Shown: piece by piece, positions 7,757-14,056 of the stretch
Layout: the number at the start of each line of letters is the position of its first letter
How positions within the stretch are numbered: position 1 is the first letter of the stretch
Assembly (NCBI GenBank): GCA_050261415.1
Contig: JBLNDG010000195.1
Location: 1-15,297, forward strand
Reading direction: 5' to 3'
DNA from: JBLNDG01 sp050261415
GTDB lineage: Bacteria; Bacillota; Clostridia; Lutisporales; Lutisporaceae
Length of the DNA stretch: 15,297 nt
Translations under genes and position numbers: made by a program
Notes under the pieces: model-generated
Database searches by the model: none
What the model saw: only the letters and a program-made list of their open reading frames with translations
What the model was told of the DNA's origin: nothing

Positions 7757-8734
7757 ATGAGGCGGGGTAAAAGAAAATCCATATTTAATCTGGTTTTGAT
7801 TGTGATGCTTCTACTGAGCTGCTTGACTGTGACTGGCTATTACTTAAATACCCGGAATATTCAGGTCGTTGACTCTGATAAAAAACAAAATGCTGAATCG
7901 ATAGAAAAACCGAAGCCTGAAATACTCTTTTCGGCGGAAGAAGTACTGCCGGGGGGGTATATCAGCATATTCATAAAGAATGCAGCTGTAAACGATACTA
8001 TTGAAACATCCACAGTACTGGCACAGCAGAAACCGCATTTCTTTGAATATAAGGACGGGAAGCTGGCTATTGCAGGCTTTAGCTGCAGGACAAAGGACGG
8101 AGAATACAAGTATAGTGTAAGAGTTATAGGAAACGGAGAGACAGCTGCAGAAAAGATAATAATGCTTAAGGTATTGCCCAAGGAATTTGACAAACAATAC
8201 CTTACTGTCACAAAAACTCAAAAACAAACCCGTACTGATGATAAACTTGCAGAAGACAATGTGTACAAGGATAAGGCAAAAGCAATTACTTCTGATAAGC
8301 CCTTGTGGGAAGGCACGTTTATCAGACCTGTTGATGGGAAGATAACAACCGCTTTCGGTATGATCAGATATATTAATAAAGAAGAATCTGAGAGACATTC
8401 AGGCCTTGACCTGGCGGCACCGAAGAATACTCCTGTAAAGGCTGCAAACGGAGGTGTTGTGAGGCTTGCGATGATGCTGAATGTTACAGGTAATACCATA
8501 ATAATCGACCATGGTTGTAACATAAACACTTCATATGCTCACATGGATAAACTGCTTGTGAAGGAAGGCGACATAGTAAAGAAAGGGGATATAATCGGAG
8601 AGGTCGGTTCTACAGGCTTTTCAACCGGACCACACCTTCATTGGACGGCATCGATAGGTAATACATATATTGACCCTGACTCATTAATAGAAAAAGACCC
8701 TATAGAAGCTTTTAAGGGGATCAACCAGCAGTAA
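7757..8734 (+). CDS. Membrane-anchored M23 (LytM-type) metallopeptidase
   Basis: This is a zinc endopeptidase predicted to cut peptide cross-links of peptidoglycan outside the membrane. The 325 residues begin with a basic start and a hydrophobic helix (about 9-30); Cys22 does not make a proper lipobox, so an uncleaved anchor is more likely than a lipoprotein. Residues about 54-140 look like a beta-rich accessory domain. The M23 core (about 185-310) is complete: zinc ligands His214 and Asp218 in RHSGLDLA, catalytic His262 in SYAHMDKL, and the last ligand His295 in GPHLHWT. It is therefore expected to be active, unlike degenerate SpoIIQ-type members. GAGGGG at 7743-7748 lies 8 bases before the ATG. 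It stands as a single-gene unit between two terminators. A role in cell division, growth or sporulation cannot be chosen from the sequence. Confidence 0.92.
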   Translation: MRRGKRKSIFNLVLIVMLLLSCLTVTGYYLNTRNIQVVDSDKKQNAESIEKPKPEILFSAEEVLPGGYISIFIKNAAVNDTIETSTVLAQQKPHFFEYKDGKLAIAGFSCRTKDGEYKYSVRVIGNGETAAEKIIMLKVLPKEFDKQYLTVTKTQKQTRTDDKLAEDNVYKDKAKAITSDKPLWEGTFIRPVDGKITTAFGMIRYINKEESERHSGLDLAAPKNTPVKAANGGVVRLAMMLNVTGNTIIIDHGCNINTSYAHMDKLLVKEGDIVKKGDIIGEVGSTGFSTGPHLHWTASIGNTYIDPDSLIEKDPIEAFKGINQQ

Positions 8735-8735
8735 A

Positions 8736-8759
8736 AGGCATACCAATTGGTATGCTTTT
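8736..8759 (+). terminator. Rho-independent terminator after the M23 peptidase
   Basis: GCATACCAATTGGTATGC (8738-8755) is a perfect 18-base palindrome flanked by A-rich bases and followed by TTTT. It starts four bases after the stop codon. Confidence 0.78.
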
Positions 8760-8770
8760 ATTAGTGGACA

Positions 8771-8830
8771 TTCTACCAAAGTAGAATCAGTCAAAAGCGA
8801 GGAGGCTCGATGCCTCAGAGCTTTTATTTT
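8771..8830. terminator. Second terminator region between converging genes
   Basis: A small hairpin, TTCTAC-CAAA-GTAGAA (8771-8786), is followed by a larger one. In the larger, AAAAGC (8793-8798) pairs with GCTTTT (8820-8825) and GAGGC (8802-8806) pairs with GCCTC (8812-8816), with a 3x3 internal loop. The plus strand then runs into ATTTTTATATA. The minus strand also ends in GCTTTT, so it may terminate the membrane-protein gene that stops at 8837. Confidence 0.6.
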
Positions 8831-8836
8831 TATATA

Positions 8837-9343
8837 TTAGTTGTTCAGATGGACAGTTTTCCTGACAGTATCATATATACGAATGGCTGAATTCAGGTAA
8901 GCCACACAGTATAAGAACAAGAAACAAAAGAGGGATATAATCTGGGCGACCGGGGATTTCAGTATTGAGTAGTCAAAAATATTTATACCTATCAGGTAAT
9001 TCAACACAAACAACATAACTACTACAGCCGCCGCTGTCCAAGCTGATACAGCGGATTTGCTTCTCAGCTTTCCCCTGAGAAACCCCATGGAAAAACCGAT
9101 TATGCCATTGGTGCATATAAAGAAAATTCCCTCATGCACACTAACCAGTATAACAATTATACTAACAGCTATATAGGCTGCAAAGCCCAAGCGGCGGTTT
9201 AGCTGCGTGATTATATATATTGGAAATCCGCTGAGTATTGTAATAAATACAAAAGCTTCGCTAAAAAAGCCCGGGATCAATTGGAATATGACTGCCAGCC
9301 CAACGAGGAGCCCACTCAGGGTCAATATCCTTGTATTAAACAT
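8837..9343 (-). CDS. Six-helix membrane protein, possibly S-component-like
   Basis: I do not recognise a named family with confidence. From the ATG at 9343, chosen because GGAGGGG lies 5 bases upstream on the minus strand, the protein has 168 residues. The open frame extends 34 codons further up, but that stretch has no ribosome site and reads as non-membrane sequence. About six hydrophobic segments can be drawn (roughly 5-25, 27-46, 51-70, 72-90, 100-124 and 130-155), with basic RGKLRSK and NRRLG loops. Size, helix count and the opening RILTLSGLLVGLAV resemble substrate-binding S components of ECF vitamin transporters. A clear S component lies 1.6 kb away on the same strand. This is a suggestion only; the protein could equally be another small integral membrane family. 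It appears to be a single-gene unit. Confidence 0.75.
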   Translation of the reverse strand: MFNTRILTLSGLLVGLAVIFQLIPGFFSEAFVFITILSGFPIYIITQLNRRLGFAAYIAVSIIVILVSVHEGIFFICTNGIIGFSMGFLRGKLRSKSAVSAWTAAAVVVMLFVLNYLIGINIFDYSILKSPVAQIISLFCFLFLYCVAYLNSAIRIYDTVRKTVHLNN

Positions 9344-9567
9344 ATAATCCCCTCCAAACAATTCCGGTAAATTGCACGGTCTACCCAAATGCATTTTTGT
9401 ATCCGTTAAATCATATGAAAAACTGCTTGGCCAAAAGAATAGCAATATAAAATTTAAATATGATTTTACGCTTTAAAAAAGGTCAGCCTGTGAACACCCT
9501 GTTTACGGTCATTTATGGGGAAAAAACCGAATATATTGACTTAGGAGAACTTTTTAGGAGTGTTTTT

Positions 9568-10908
9568 ATGGAGAATGACAATGCTCATACACAGAAAAGC
9601 AACAAAAGGAGAATTGCTCCTGAAGACATTGCATTACCTAAAGGGTATAAAATCGATGTCTTTGCGGCGGGACTGAATACACCTATAAATCTTATCTTTG
9701 ATAATTTCGGGGAGATGTATTTAGCGGATGCAGGGATAACCTCAGGAGATGGAAAGCTGCTGAGATTTTCAGCAGGAAGGCTAGAAACAATAGCGGAAGG
9801 CTTTAATCCACCTTTGACCGGAATTACTTTCTATCAGGGAGAAATCTATGTAGCGCACAGGGGAAATGTAACAAAAGTCAGCACTGGCGGTAGAAAGGAA
9901 AATATTATTGAAGGCCTGCCAAGCTGGGGCGACCACCATAATAACAGGGTGGTATTCAGTTCAAGGGGTAAAATGTATTTCGGGCAAGGGACTGCTACAA
10001 ACTCAGGAGTAGTGGGAGAAGACAATAATTCGTGGTTGGGGAGGTATCCGTATTTTCACGATTATCCGGGAAGCACCATAGTTCTCAGTGGGCAGAACTT
10101 TAGAACACGGAACCTCCAGAGTGCTTGTGAAAATGATTATGCATATACCGGGGCTTTCTCACCGTACGGTGTGCCTAATTACCCTGGGGAAATAGCAAAA
10201 GGCATAGAAAAAGCCGGCGGAAGCATTCTGAGGGCTGATCCGGACGGCTCAAACCTTGAACTTGTGGCATGGGGGTTCCGGAACCCATTCAGAATGAAAT
10301 TTGATTGCGACAATAGGCTGTTTACAACCAATCATGGCATGGATGAGAGAGGAAGCAGGCCGGTTGCAAATTCGCCTGACGAATTTATAAAGGTAAAGCC
10401 CGGTACATGGTATGGGTGGCCGGACTACACAGGGGGTTTGCCTGTAACCCTTCCAGCCTTTAAACCGGAGAAAGGCCCAAAACCGTCATCTTTACTGGCG
10501 TGTCACCCCATGGTTCCGCCAAAACCCTTTTCAGCCTTCAAACCACATTCCGCAATCATGGGTTTTGACTTTAACTATAACTATGAATTTGGTGAGGTTG
10601 GGGATGTGTATATTGCAGAGTTCGGTAGTGAAGCGCCGAGAACAACTGGAGGGAAACCACTCACAAGAGTTGGACACAAGGTATCAAGGATTGACATGAA
10701 CACAGGGGACGTCAGGCCGTTTGCAGTGAACAAAACTGGTTATGCAGCTTCCTATACGGGAGGAGGAGGATTTGAGAGGCCAATTGATGTTGTTTTCGGA
10801 TTGCAGGGGGAAATGTATATAGTTGACTTCGGGGTTGAGGATGAAGAAAGCCAAGGTGGCTATGCACCCAACACAGGAGTGATATGGAAGGTTACGAGAA
10901 AAAAATAG
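9568..10908 (+). CDS. Glucose/sorbosone dehydrogenase-type (GSDH) beta-propeller, no signal peptide
   Basis: This protein has the six-bladed propeller fold of soluble PQQ-type sugar dehydrogenases. The start at 9568 is set by AGGAG at 9556-9560 with a 7-base gap; the frame is open further up to 9460, but without a good ribosome site. The 446 residues show the entry strand LPKGYKIDVFAAGL, the blade motif GDHHNNRVVFSSRGKMYFGQG (about 137-157) with the His-His-Asn-Asn-Arg cluster of the active site, WGFRNPFRMKFD and the NHGMDERGSRP loop. The last blade closes with FGLQGEMYIVDFG. No N-terminal hydrophobic segment is seen in either version, so it is probably cytoplasmic, unlike most relatives. No PQQ synthesis gene is near and anaerobes generally lack PQQ, so true dehydrogenase activity is doubtful. 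The substrate is unknown. Confidence 0.85.
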   Translation: MENDNAHTQKSNKRRIAPEDIALPKGYKIDVFAAGLNTPINLIFDNFGEMYLADAGITSGDGKLLRFSAGRLETIAEGFNPPLTGITFYQGEIYVAHRGNVTKVSTGGRKENIIEGLPSWGDHHNNRVVFSSRGKMYFGQGTATNSGVVGEDNNSWLGRYPYFHDYPGSTIVLSGQNFRTRNLQSACENDYAYTGAFSPYGVPNYPGEIAKGIEKAGGSILRADPDGSNLELVAWGFRNPFRMKFDCDNRLFTTNHGMDERGSRPVANSPDEFIKVKPGTWYGWPDYTGGLPVTLPAFKPEKGPKPSSLLACHPMVPPKPFSAFKPHSAIMGFDFNYNYEFGEVGDVYIAEFGSEAPRTTGGKPLTRVGHKVSRIDMNTGDVRPFAVNKTGYAASYTGGGGFERPIDVVFGLQGEMYIVDFGVEDEESQGGYAPNTGVIWKVTRKK

Positions 10909-10923
10909 TGCAACAGACAAAAA

Positions 10924-10961
10924 GCCATGTATATAATGCAATCTGCAGTTATATACATGGC
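10924..10961 (-). terminator. Terminator of the ECF S-component gene (possibly bidirectional)
   Basis: GCCATGTATATAATGCA (10924-10940) pairs with TGCAGTTATATACATGGC (10944-10961), a 17-bp stem with one bulged base and a three-base loop. On the minus strand it is followed by TTTTTG, a good tail for the gene ending at 10979. The plus-strand tail is poor, so it is a weaker stop for the propeller gene. Confidence 0.82.
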
Positions 10962-10978
10962 CTCATTATTGCCTATTG

Positions 10979-11569
10979 TTATTTCCTTCTTGTTATTGCC
11001 ATAACTACCGGTATTGTAATAATGATGGCAATTATTGCTTCAGGAATTCCGTTTGTAAGTGCTACGCCGAATATCACTTTTGCTGCTGTGTTTACGGCAA
11101 TTTGCTTTACCTCCGCATATCGGGCGGCATATAACAAGTAAATCATGCCCAAAACTCCAATAGTATTTGTGAGAGAGCCCACTGCTGCCCCTATGCCTAT
11201 TCCCAATGTCTTAAACCTAACAGCTATTAGCCTGTAAAAATAGTAAGACGTGATTCCGATAAGAATCCTGGGAAGCACGGATACCAACGGGTTTATAAAT
11301 GCAAAGGATAAAAGGTTAGGGTTGGCAAGATTCTGGAAAATGCTGAATACACCGAAAATAAGCCCTATCATTGCACCAACCACCGGTCCTTCAAGAATTG
11401 CACCGATAATTACAGGTACGTGCATAAAGGTTGCTTTGGCGACAGGTAAAGGAATGAAACCGTAACCTGTCAGACCGAGAATGATAGAAATGGACGACAG
11501 CATGCCTATTACAGCAATCTGCCTTGTGTTGAGTTTGTAGGATAAAGATGATTTTTTTCCTACTTCCAT
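10979..11569 (-). CDS. ECF transporter substrate-binding S component
   Basis: This integral membrane protein captures a vitamin or similar micronutrient and works with a shared energising module (EcfA, EcfA', EcfT) encoded elsewhere. The 196 residues have a short basic N-terminus (KLNTRQIAVIGMLSSISIIL) and about six membrane helices. Family-typical segments include HVPVIIGAILEGPVVGAMIGLIFG, FINPLVSVLPRILIG and NGIPEAIIAIIITIPVV. It fits the general ECF S-component family (PF12822). Substrate class is not clear, although the look is closer to pantothenate/folate-type members than to BioY or ThiT; that comparison is a guess. GGAGG at 11577-11581 supports the start. It has a dedicated promoter and a structured leader with a terminator-like hairpin, which suggests ligand- or metabolite-responsive control. 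Confidence 0.88.
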   Translation of the reverse strand: MEVGKKSSLSYKLNTRQIAVIGMLSSISIILGLTGYGFIPLPVAKATFMHVPVIIGAILEGPVVGAMIGLIFGVFSIFQNLANPNLLSFAFINPLVSVLPRILIGITSYYFYRLIAVRFKTLGIGIGAAVGSLTNTIGVLGMIYLLYAARYAEVKQIAVNTAAKVIFGVALTNGIPEAIIAIIITIPVVMAITRRK

Positions 11570-11584
11570 GATAATACCTCCGTT

Positions 11585-11656
11585 CTTATTCCATAAGGAT
11601 ATAAGTCGAAAAAACCCTTAATAGAAATTAAAGTTCGGTTTCTTACGAATACCGAC
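11585..11656 (-). promoter_or_regulatory. Structured 5' leader of the ECF gene with attenuator-like hairpin
   Basis: From the predicted start near 11656 the message can form three consecutive hairpins. The first (11635-11655) pairs TCGGT/ACCGA and TTC/GAA around a GTAA (GNRA) tetraloop. The second (11613-11635) pairs AACTTTAAT with ATTAAGGGTT around TTCT and runs into six U (11609-11614), an intrinsic-terminator layout. The third (11585-11605) pairs CTTATaTCC with GGAATAAG just before the ribosome site. GUCG at the 5' end can also pair with CGAC right after the U run (11605-11608), competing with hairpin one. I recognise no known riboswitch class. Confidence 0.45.
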
Positions 11657-11662
11657 ACAAAT

Positions 11663-11691
11663 ATTGTAGCACAAGATAAGAGATTTTTCCA
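11663..11691 (-). promoter_or_regulatory. Extended -10 promoter of the ECF gene
   Basis: On the minus strand, TGGAAA (11686-11691) and TACAAT (11663-11668) are 17 bases apart, and TGC directly before TACAAT supplies an extended -10 element. Confidence 0.6.
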
Positions 11692-11750
11692 GACATGGAT
11701 TTGCCGTTAAGATAAGTTTATTCTTTGCTTTATATTACAAAAAATAAAGA

Positions 11751-11783
11751 GGAATAAGTTATATCTGACTTATAACTTATTCC
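11751..11783 (-). terminator. Terminator of the kdgA-kdgK-VOC operon
   Basis: GGAATAAGTTATA (11751-11763) and TATAACTTATTCC (11771-11783) form a perfect 13-bp stem with a seven-base loop, 17 bases past the VOC stop codon. The minus-strand tail is TCTTTATTTTTTG; the plus strand also has a T run (TATCATTTTTT), so it may work both ways. Confidence 0.8.
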
Positions 11784-11799
11784 TATCATTTTTTATGAA

Positions 11800-12177
11800 T
11801 TATAAAGTTGTGGGTCTTTGAACGTAATGTATCAGATTTCCTTCCAAGTCTCTGAAGAAAAATGTTTTGACTCCTTTTGCATTTTCAGATAACTCTTTTT
11901 CGATATTTAAATCTTTTTCTAATCTCTTGTATTCAGCTTCAATGTTATCACTGCCAAAGGCAATATGTCTTATGCCTTGGTGCTTGTTACTATATTTATC
12001 ATTTTCTGATTCTGCAGGATATATCTCCAACAATCCGACATCAGGAAATTTCAATATGAAAGTAGGTTTATCTTTTTTGTTGTCATAAACTACTTCCAAG
12101 TTGAAGTAGTTAACATACCAGTCTTTTAAGGATACAGTGTCTCTGGCGCATATACCTATATGTTCTAAGCAAAACAT
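11800..12177 (-). CDS. VOC/glyoxalase-fold protein in the KDG operon
   Basis: This 125-residue protein is a single vicinal-oxygen-chelate module pair. The metal-binding positions of the fold are all present: His6 in LEHIGIC, Glu51 in LLEIYPAE, His71 in GIRHIAFG and Glu112 in DLEGNLIHYVQRP. Divalent-metal-dependent chemistry such as isomerisation, epimerisation or lyase activity is therefore likely. GGGAGGTC about 8 bases before the ATG supports the start. It is the last gene of the kdgA-kdgK unit, 28 bases after kdgK, and is followed by a strong terminator, so it is surely co-transcribed. Its job probably lies in sugar-acid metabolism or in removing a reactive by-product such as methylglyoxal. 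Neither is shown by the sequence, and VOC proteins are too diverse to assign a substrate. Confidence 0.85.
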   Translation of the reverse strand: MFCLEHIGICARDTVSLKDWYVNYFNLEVVYDNKKDKPTFILKFPDVGLLEIYPAESENDKYSNKHQGIRHIAFGSDNIEAEYKRLEKDLNIEKELSENAKGVKTFFFRDLEGNLIHYVQRPTTL

Positions 12178-12205
12178 TAGCTAAAGACCTCCCAAACAAT
12201 ACAAT

Positions 12206-13228
12206 TTATCTTTGAACCCTGCCGGATGCGTCGCCTTTCATAAGGGCTTTGACTTCTTCTATAGACATGGCATTAAAGTCTCCTTCAACTGTATGCTTTA
12301 AGCAAGAAGCAGCTACAGCAAATTCAAGTGCAGACTGGTTATCCATACCGGAGGCAAGTCCGTATATCAGTCCACCGCCAAAGGAATCGCCTCCGCCTAC
12401 ACGGTCAACAATGTGGATATCATATTTCTTTGACTTATAGTAGTTCTTGCCATCGAAGAGCATTCCGGACCATCCATTATCAGAGGCCGAATAGCTTTCT
12501 CTCAAGGTTATGGCAACATACTTGAGGCCAAATCTATCATATAGTTCCTTTGCTACCTTCTTATACCCAGCATCACAAAGCTTACCTTCGGTTACATCGC
12601 TTTCTGAGGCTTTTATGCCGAATACTTTTTCTGCATCTTCTTCATTGGCGACTACCACATCACAGTATTTAACAAGTTCGGCCATTACCTTACCCGCTTT
12701 TTCTGTGCTCCATAATTTTTTTCTGTAGTTTAAATCAACACTGACAGTTATACCGGCCTCTTTAGCAGCCTTAAGTGCATCGAGAGTTATCTCTGCGCAT
12801 TCATCGGAAAGTGCTGGAGTTATACCAGTGAAGTGGAACCACTCTGCCCCTTCAAATATTTTTTTCCAGTCAAAGTCTTCCCTTCTAGCATCAGCTATGG
12901 CTGAGTGTGCCCGGTCATATATTACTTTTGATGCTCTTTGTGAAGCTCCTTTTTCACAGAAATATATACCGATTCTGTCGCCTCCACGAACAACATAATC
13001 TGTTTTAATCCCGACTCTTCTCAACTCATTTACTGCAGCTTGCCCTATTTCATGGGTAGGGAGCTTTGTAACATAATAAGTATCTAATCCATAGTTCGAA
13101 AGGGAAGCTGCTACATTTGCTTCGCCTCCTGCAAATAGCACATTAAATTCCTTAGATTGGATGAATCTTTCATACCCCATAGGGGAAAGTCTAAGCATTA
13201 TTTCTCCGAAAGTTATAAATTTGCCCAT
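12206..13228 (-). CDS. kdgK: 2-keto-3-deoxygluconate kinase (PfkB family)
   Basis: KdgK phosphorylates 2-keto-3-deoxygluconate with ATP to give KDPG, in the cytoplasm, in the breakdown of uronates, pectin or gluconate derivatives. The 340 residues show the ribokinase/PfkB layout: MGKFITFGEIMLRLSP at the start, the sugar-binding GGEANVAASLSNYG (34-47), the NYRKKLW motif (167-173) typical of KDG kinases, VVVANEEDAEKVFG, and the catalytic loop DRVGGGDSFGGGL with the base Asp281. The loop reads GGGDS where many relatives have GAGDS, a mild variation. A GGGGG site overlapping the kdgA stop codon serves translation, and the gap to kdgA is 11 bases. The pairing with the aldolase strongly supports the KDG assignment over fructokinase or ribokinase. 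Confidence 0.93.
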   Translation of the reverse strand: MGKFITFGEIMLRLSPMGYERFIQSKEFNVLFAGGEANVAASLSNYGLDTYYVTKLPTHEIGQAAVNELRRVGIKTDYVVRGGDRIGIYFCEKGASQRASKVIYDRAHSAIADARREDFDWKKIFEGAEWFHFTGITPALSDECAEITLDALKAAKEAGITVSVDLNYRKKLWSTEKAGKVMAELVKYCDVVVANEEDAEKVFGIKASESDVTEGKLCDAGYKKVAKELYDRFGLKYVAITLRESYSASDNGWSGMLFDGKNYYKSKKYDIHIVDRVGGGDSFGGGLIYGLASGMDNQSALEFAVAASCLKHTVEGDFNAMSIEEVKALMKGDASGRVQR

Positions 13229-13239
13229 TACTAAACCCC

Positions 13240-13881
13240 CTATTTTTTATATTTTACTACTTCTTCAACGAATTTTTCAGCAGTTCTTGTTATAGATTCA
13301 TAATCCCCTGCTTTGGCACCCTTTGTAAGGTTGCTTCCTGTGGCAACAGCTATTGCCCCTGCTTCGAACCAATCTTTAACATTGCCAACATCTACTCCTC
13401 CGGTAGGCATAAAATTGGCATAAGGAAGCGGTCCCTTAAAGGCCTTTATGATAGAAGGACCAAAGGCGCTTCCAGGGAAAAGCTTTAATATCTCTGCACC
13501 ATATTCCATGGCTTCAATAGCTTCTTTTACTGTCATTACTCCGGGCATGGAAGGTATTCGATAACGGTTGCATATTTTCAAGGTTTCAATATTCAAATTT
13601 GGACTAATGATATATTGAGCTCCAGCAAGTATGCAAGACCTTGCCGTTTCAGGATCCAATACCGTGCCTGCGCCAATTAGAATATCTTCATTTTTATAGT
13701 TTTCAGATATTTCTTTTATAATATCTAGAGCTCCTGGCACTGTCATTGTTATTTCAATGGCTTTGATGCCGCCTTTTTTTATAGCATCAACAATTTTAAT
13801 ACCTTGCTCTTTGCTTTCTGTTCGTACAACAGCAACGATACCAAGTTCCGAAATTTTCTGTATGGTTTCAATTCTTTTCAT
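13240..13881 (-). CDS. kdgA: KDPG/KHG aldolase
   Basis: This class I aldolase splits KDPG into pyruvate and glyceraldehyde-3-phosphate (and often 4-hydroxy-2-oxoglutarate as well), the second step after KdgK. The 213 residues are the usual length. Visible landmarks are IVAVVRTES near the N-terminus, the catalytic Glu43 in AIEITMTVPGA, GAGTVLDPETA, the Schiff-base Lys133 in EILKLFPGSAFGP, and the phosphate-binding MPTGGVDVGNV and VATGSNL loops. GGAGG 8 bases before the ATG is a strong ribosome site. It is the first gene of the kdgA-kdgK-VOC operon. Three copies of the proposed IclR operator lie in the 175-base region between it and iclR, so induction by KDG or a relative is likely. Confidence 0.94.
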   Translation of the reverse strand: MKRIETIQKISELGIVAVVRTESKEQGIKIVDAIKKGGIKAIEITMTVPGALDIIKEISENYKNEDILIGAGTVLDPETARSCILAGAQYIISPNLNIETLKICNRYRIPSMPGVMTVKEAIEAMEYGAEILKLFPGSAFGPSIIKAFKGPLPYANFMPTGGVDVGNVKDWFEAGAIAVATGSNLTKGAKAGDYESITRTAEKFVEEVVKYKK

Positions 13882-13909
13882 TACATTTCCTCCTAAATAA
13901 ATACTAAGC

Positions 13910-13926
13910 GTATCACTTTATGAAAC
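13910..13926. promoter_or_regulatory. IclR-type operator, kdgA site 1
   Basis: GTATCACTTTATGAAAC shares both half-sites (GTATCA and TATGAAAC) with the near-ideal copy at 15146 and differs only in three central bases. It lies 29 bases upstream of the kdgA start, where bound protein would block transcription. It overlaps ATGAAACAAAGTTTTA, which also resembles a KdgR box. Confidence 0.6.
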
Positions 13927-13953
13927 AAAGTTTTAGGTAATGGACATTTTAAA

Positions 13954-13973
13954 AGAATTGACTAGTCAATTCT
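13954..13973. repeat. Exact 20-bp palindrome in the kdgA promoter region
   Basis: AGAATTGACTAGTCAATTCT is identical to its own reverse complement and directly abuts operator site 2. It contains TTGACT on both strands. It lacks a U run, so it is not a terminator, and may be a binding site for a dimeric regulator distinct from the IclR protein. Confidence 0.6.
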
Positions 13974-13990
13974 GTATCGTATTGTGAAAC
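13974..13990. promoter_or_regulatory. IclR-type operator, kdgA site 2
   Basis: GTATCGTATTGTGAAAC matches 14 of 17 positions of the copy at 15146, and both outer half-sites are kept. It is flanked by the 20-bp palindrome on one side and by site 3 three bases away on the other. Confidence 0.6.
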
Positions 13991-13993
13991 TGC

Positions 13994-14009
13994 GTATCAT
14001 AATATAAAC
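13994..14009. promoter_or_regulatory. IclR-type operator, kdgA site 3 (one base shorter)
   Basis: GTATCATAATATAAAC equals the copy at 15146 except for one missing G in the right half. The flank also matches: GAAAC, any base, then GCGTATCATAATAT occurs both here (from 13986) and before 15146. It overlaps the candidate -10 element of kdgA. Confidence 0.6.
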
Positions 14010-14027
14010 TATTCTATTTTGCATTAA
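13999..14027 (-). promoter_or_regulatory. Candidate kdgA operon promoter
   Basis: On the minus strand, TTAATG (14022-14027) and TATTAT (13999-14004) are 17 bases apart. The -35 match is poor and the -10 match good. The start would fall near 13992, placing operators 3 and 2 over and just after it. A second weak option, TTGTTT/TAGTAT, surrounds operator 1, so the true start is undecided. Confidence 0.35.
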
Positions 14028-14056
14028 AAAATCCTGCTAATTTGAAATAATAAATT

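Noticed and set aside
7844..8398. Minus-strand open frame of 184 codons opposite the M23 gene
   Set aside because: The sense strand encodes a complete metallopeptidase with intact motifs; the antisense frame shows no family signal or clear ribosome site.
9344..9445. Upstream extension of the small membrane protein to 9445
   Set aside because: GGAGGGG directly before ATG 9343 fixes the start, and the extension is non-membrane sequence without a ribosome site.
9460..9567. Upstream extension of the propeller gene to ATG 9460
   Set aside because: It has no ribosome site and encodes no signal peptide; AGGAG at 9556-9560 before ATG 9568 is much better.
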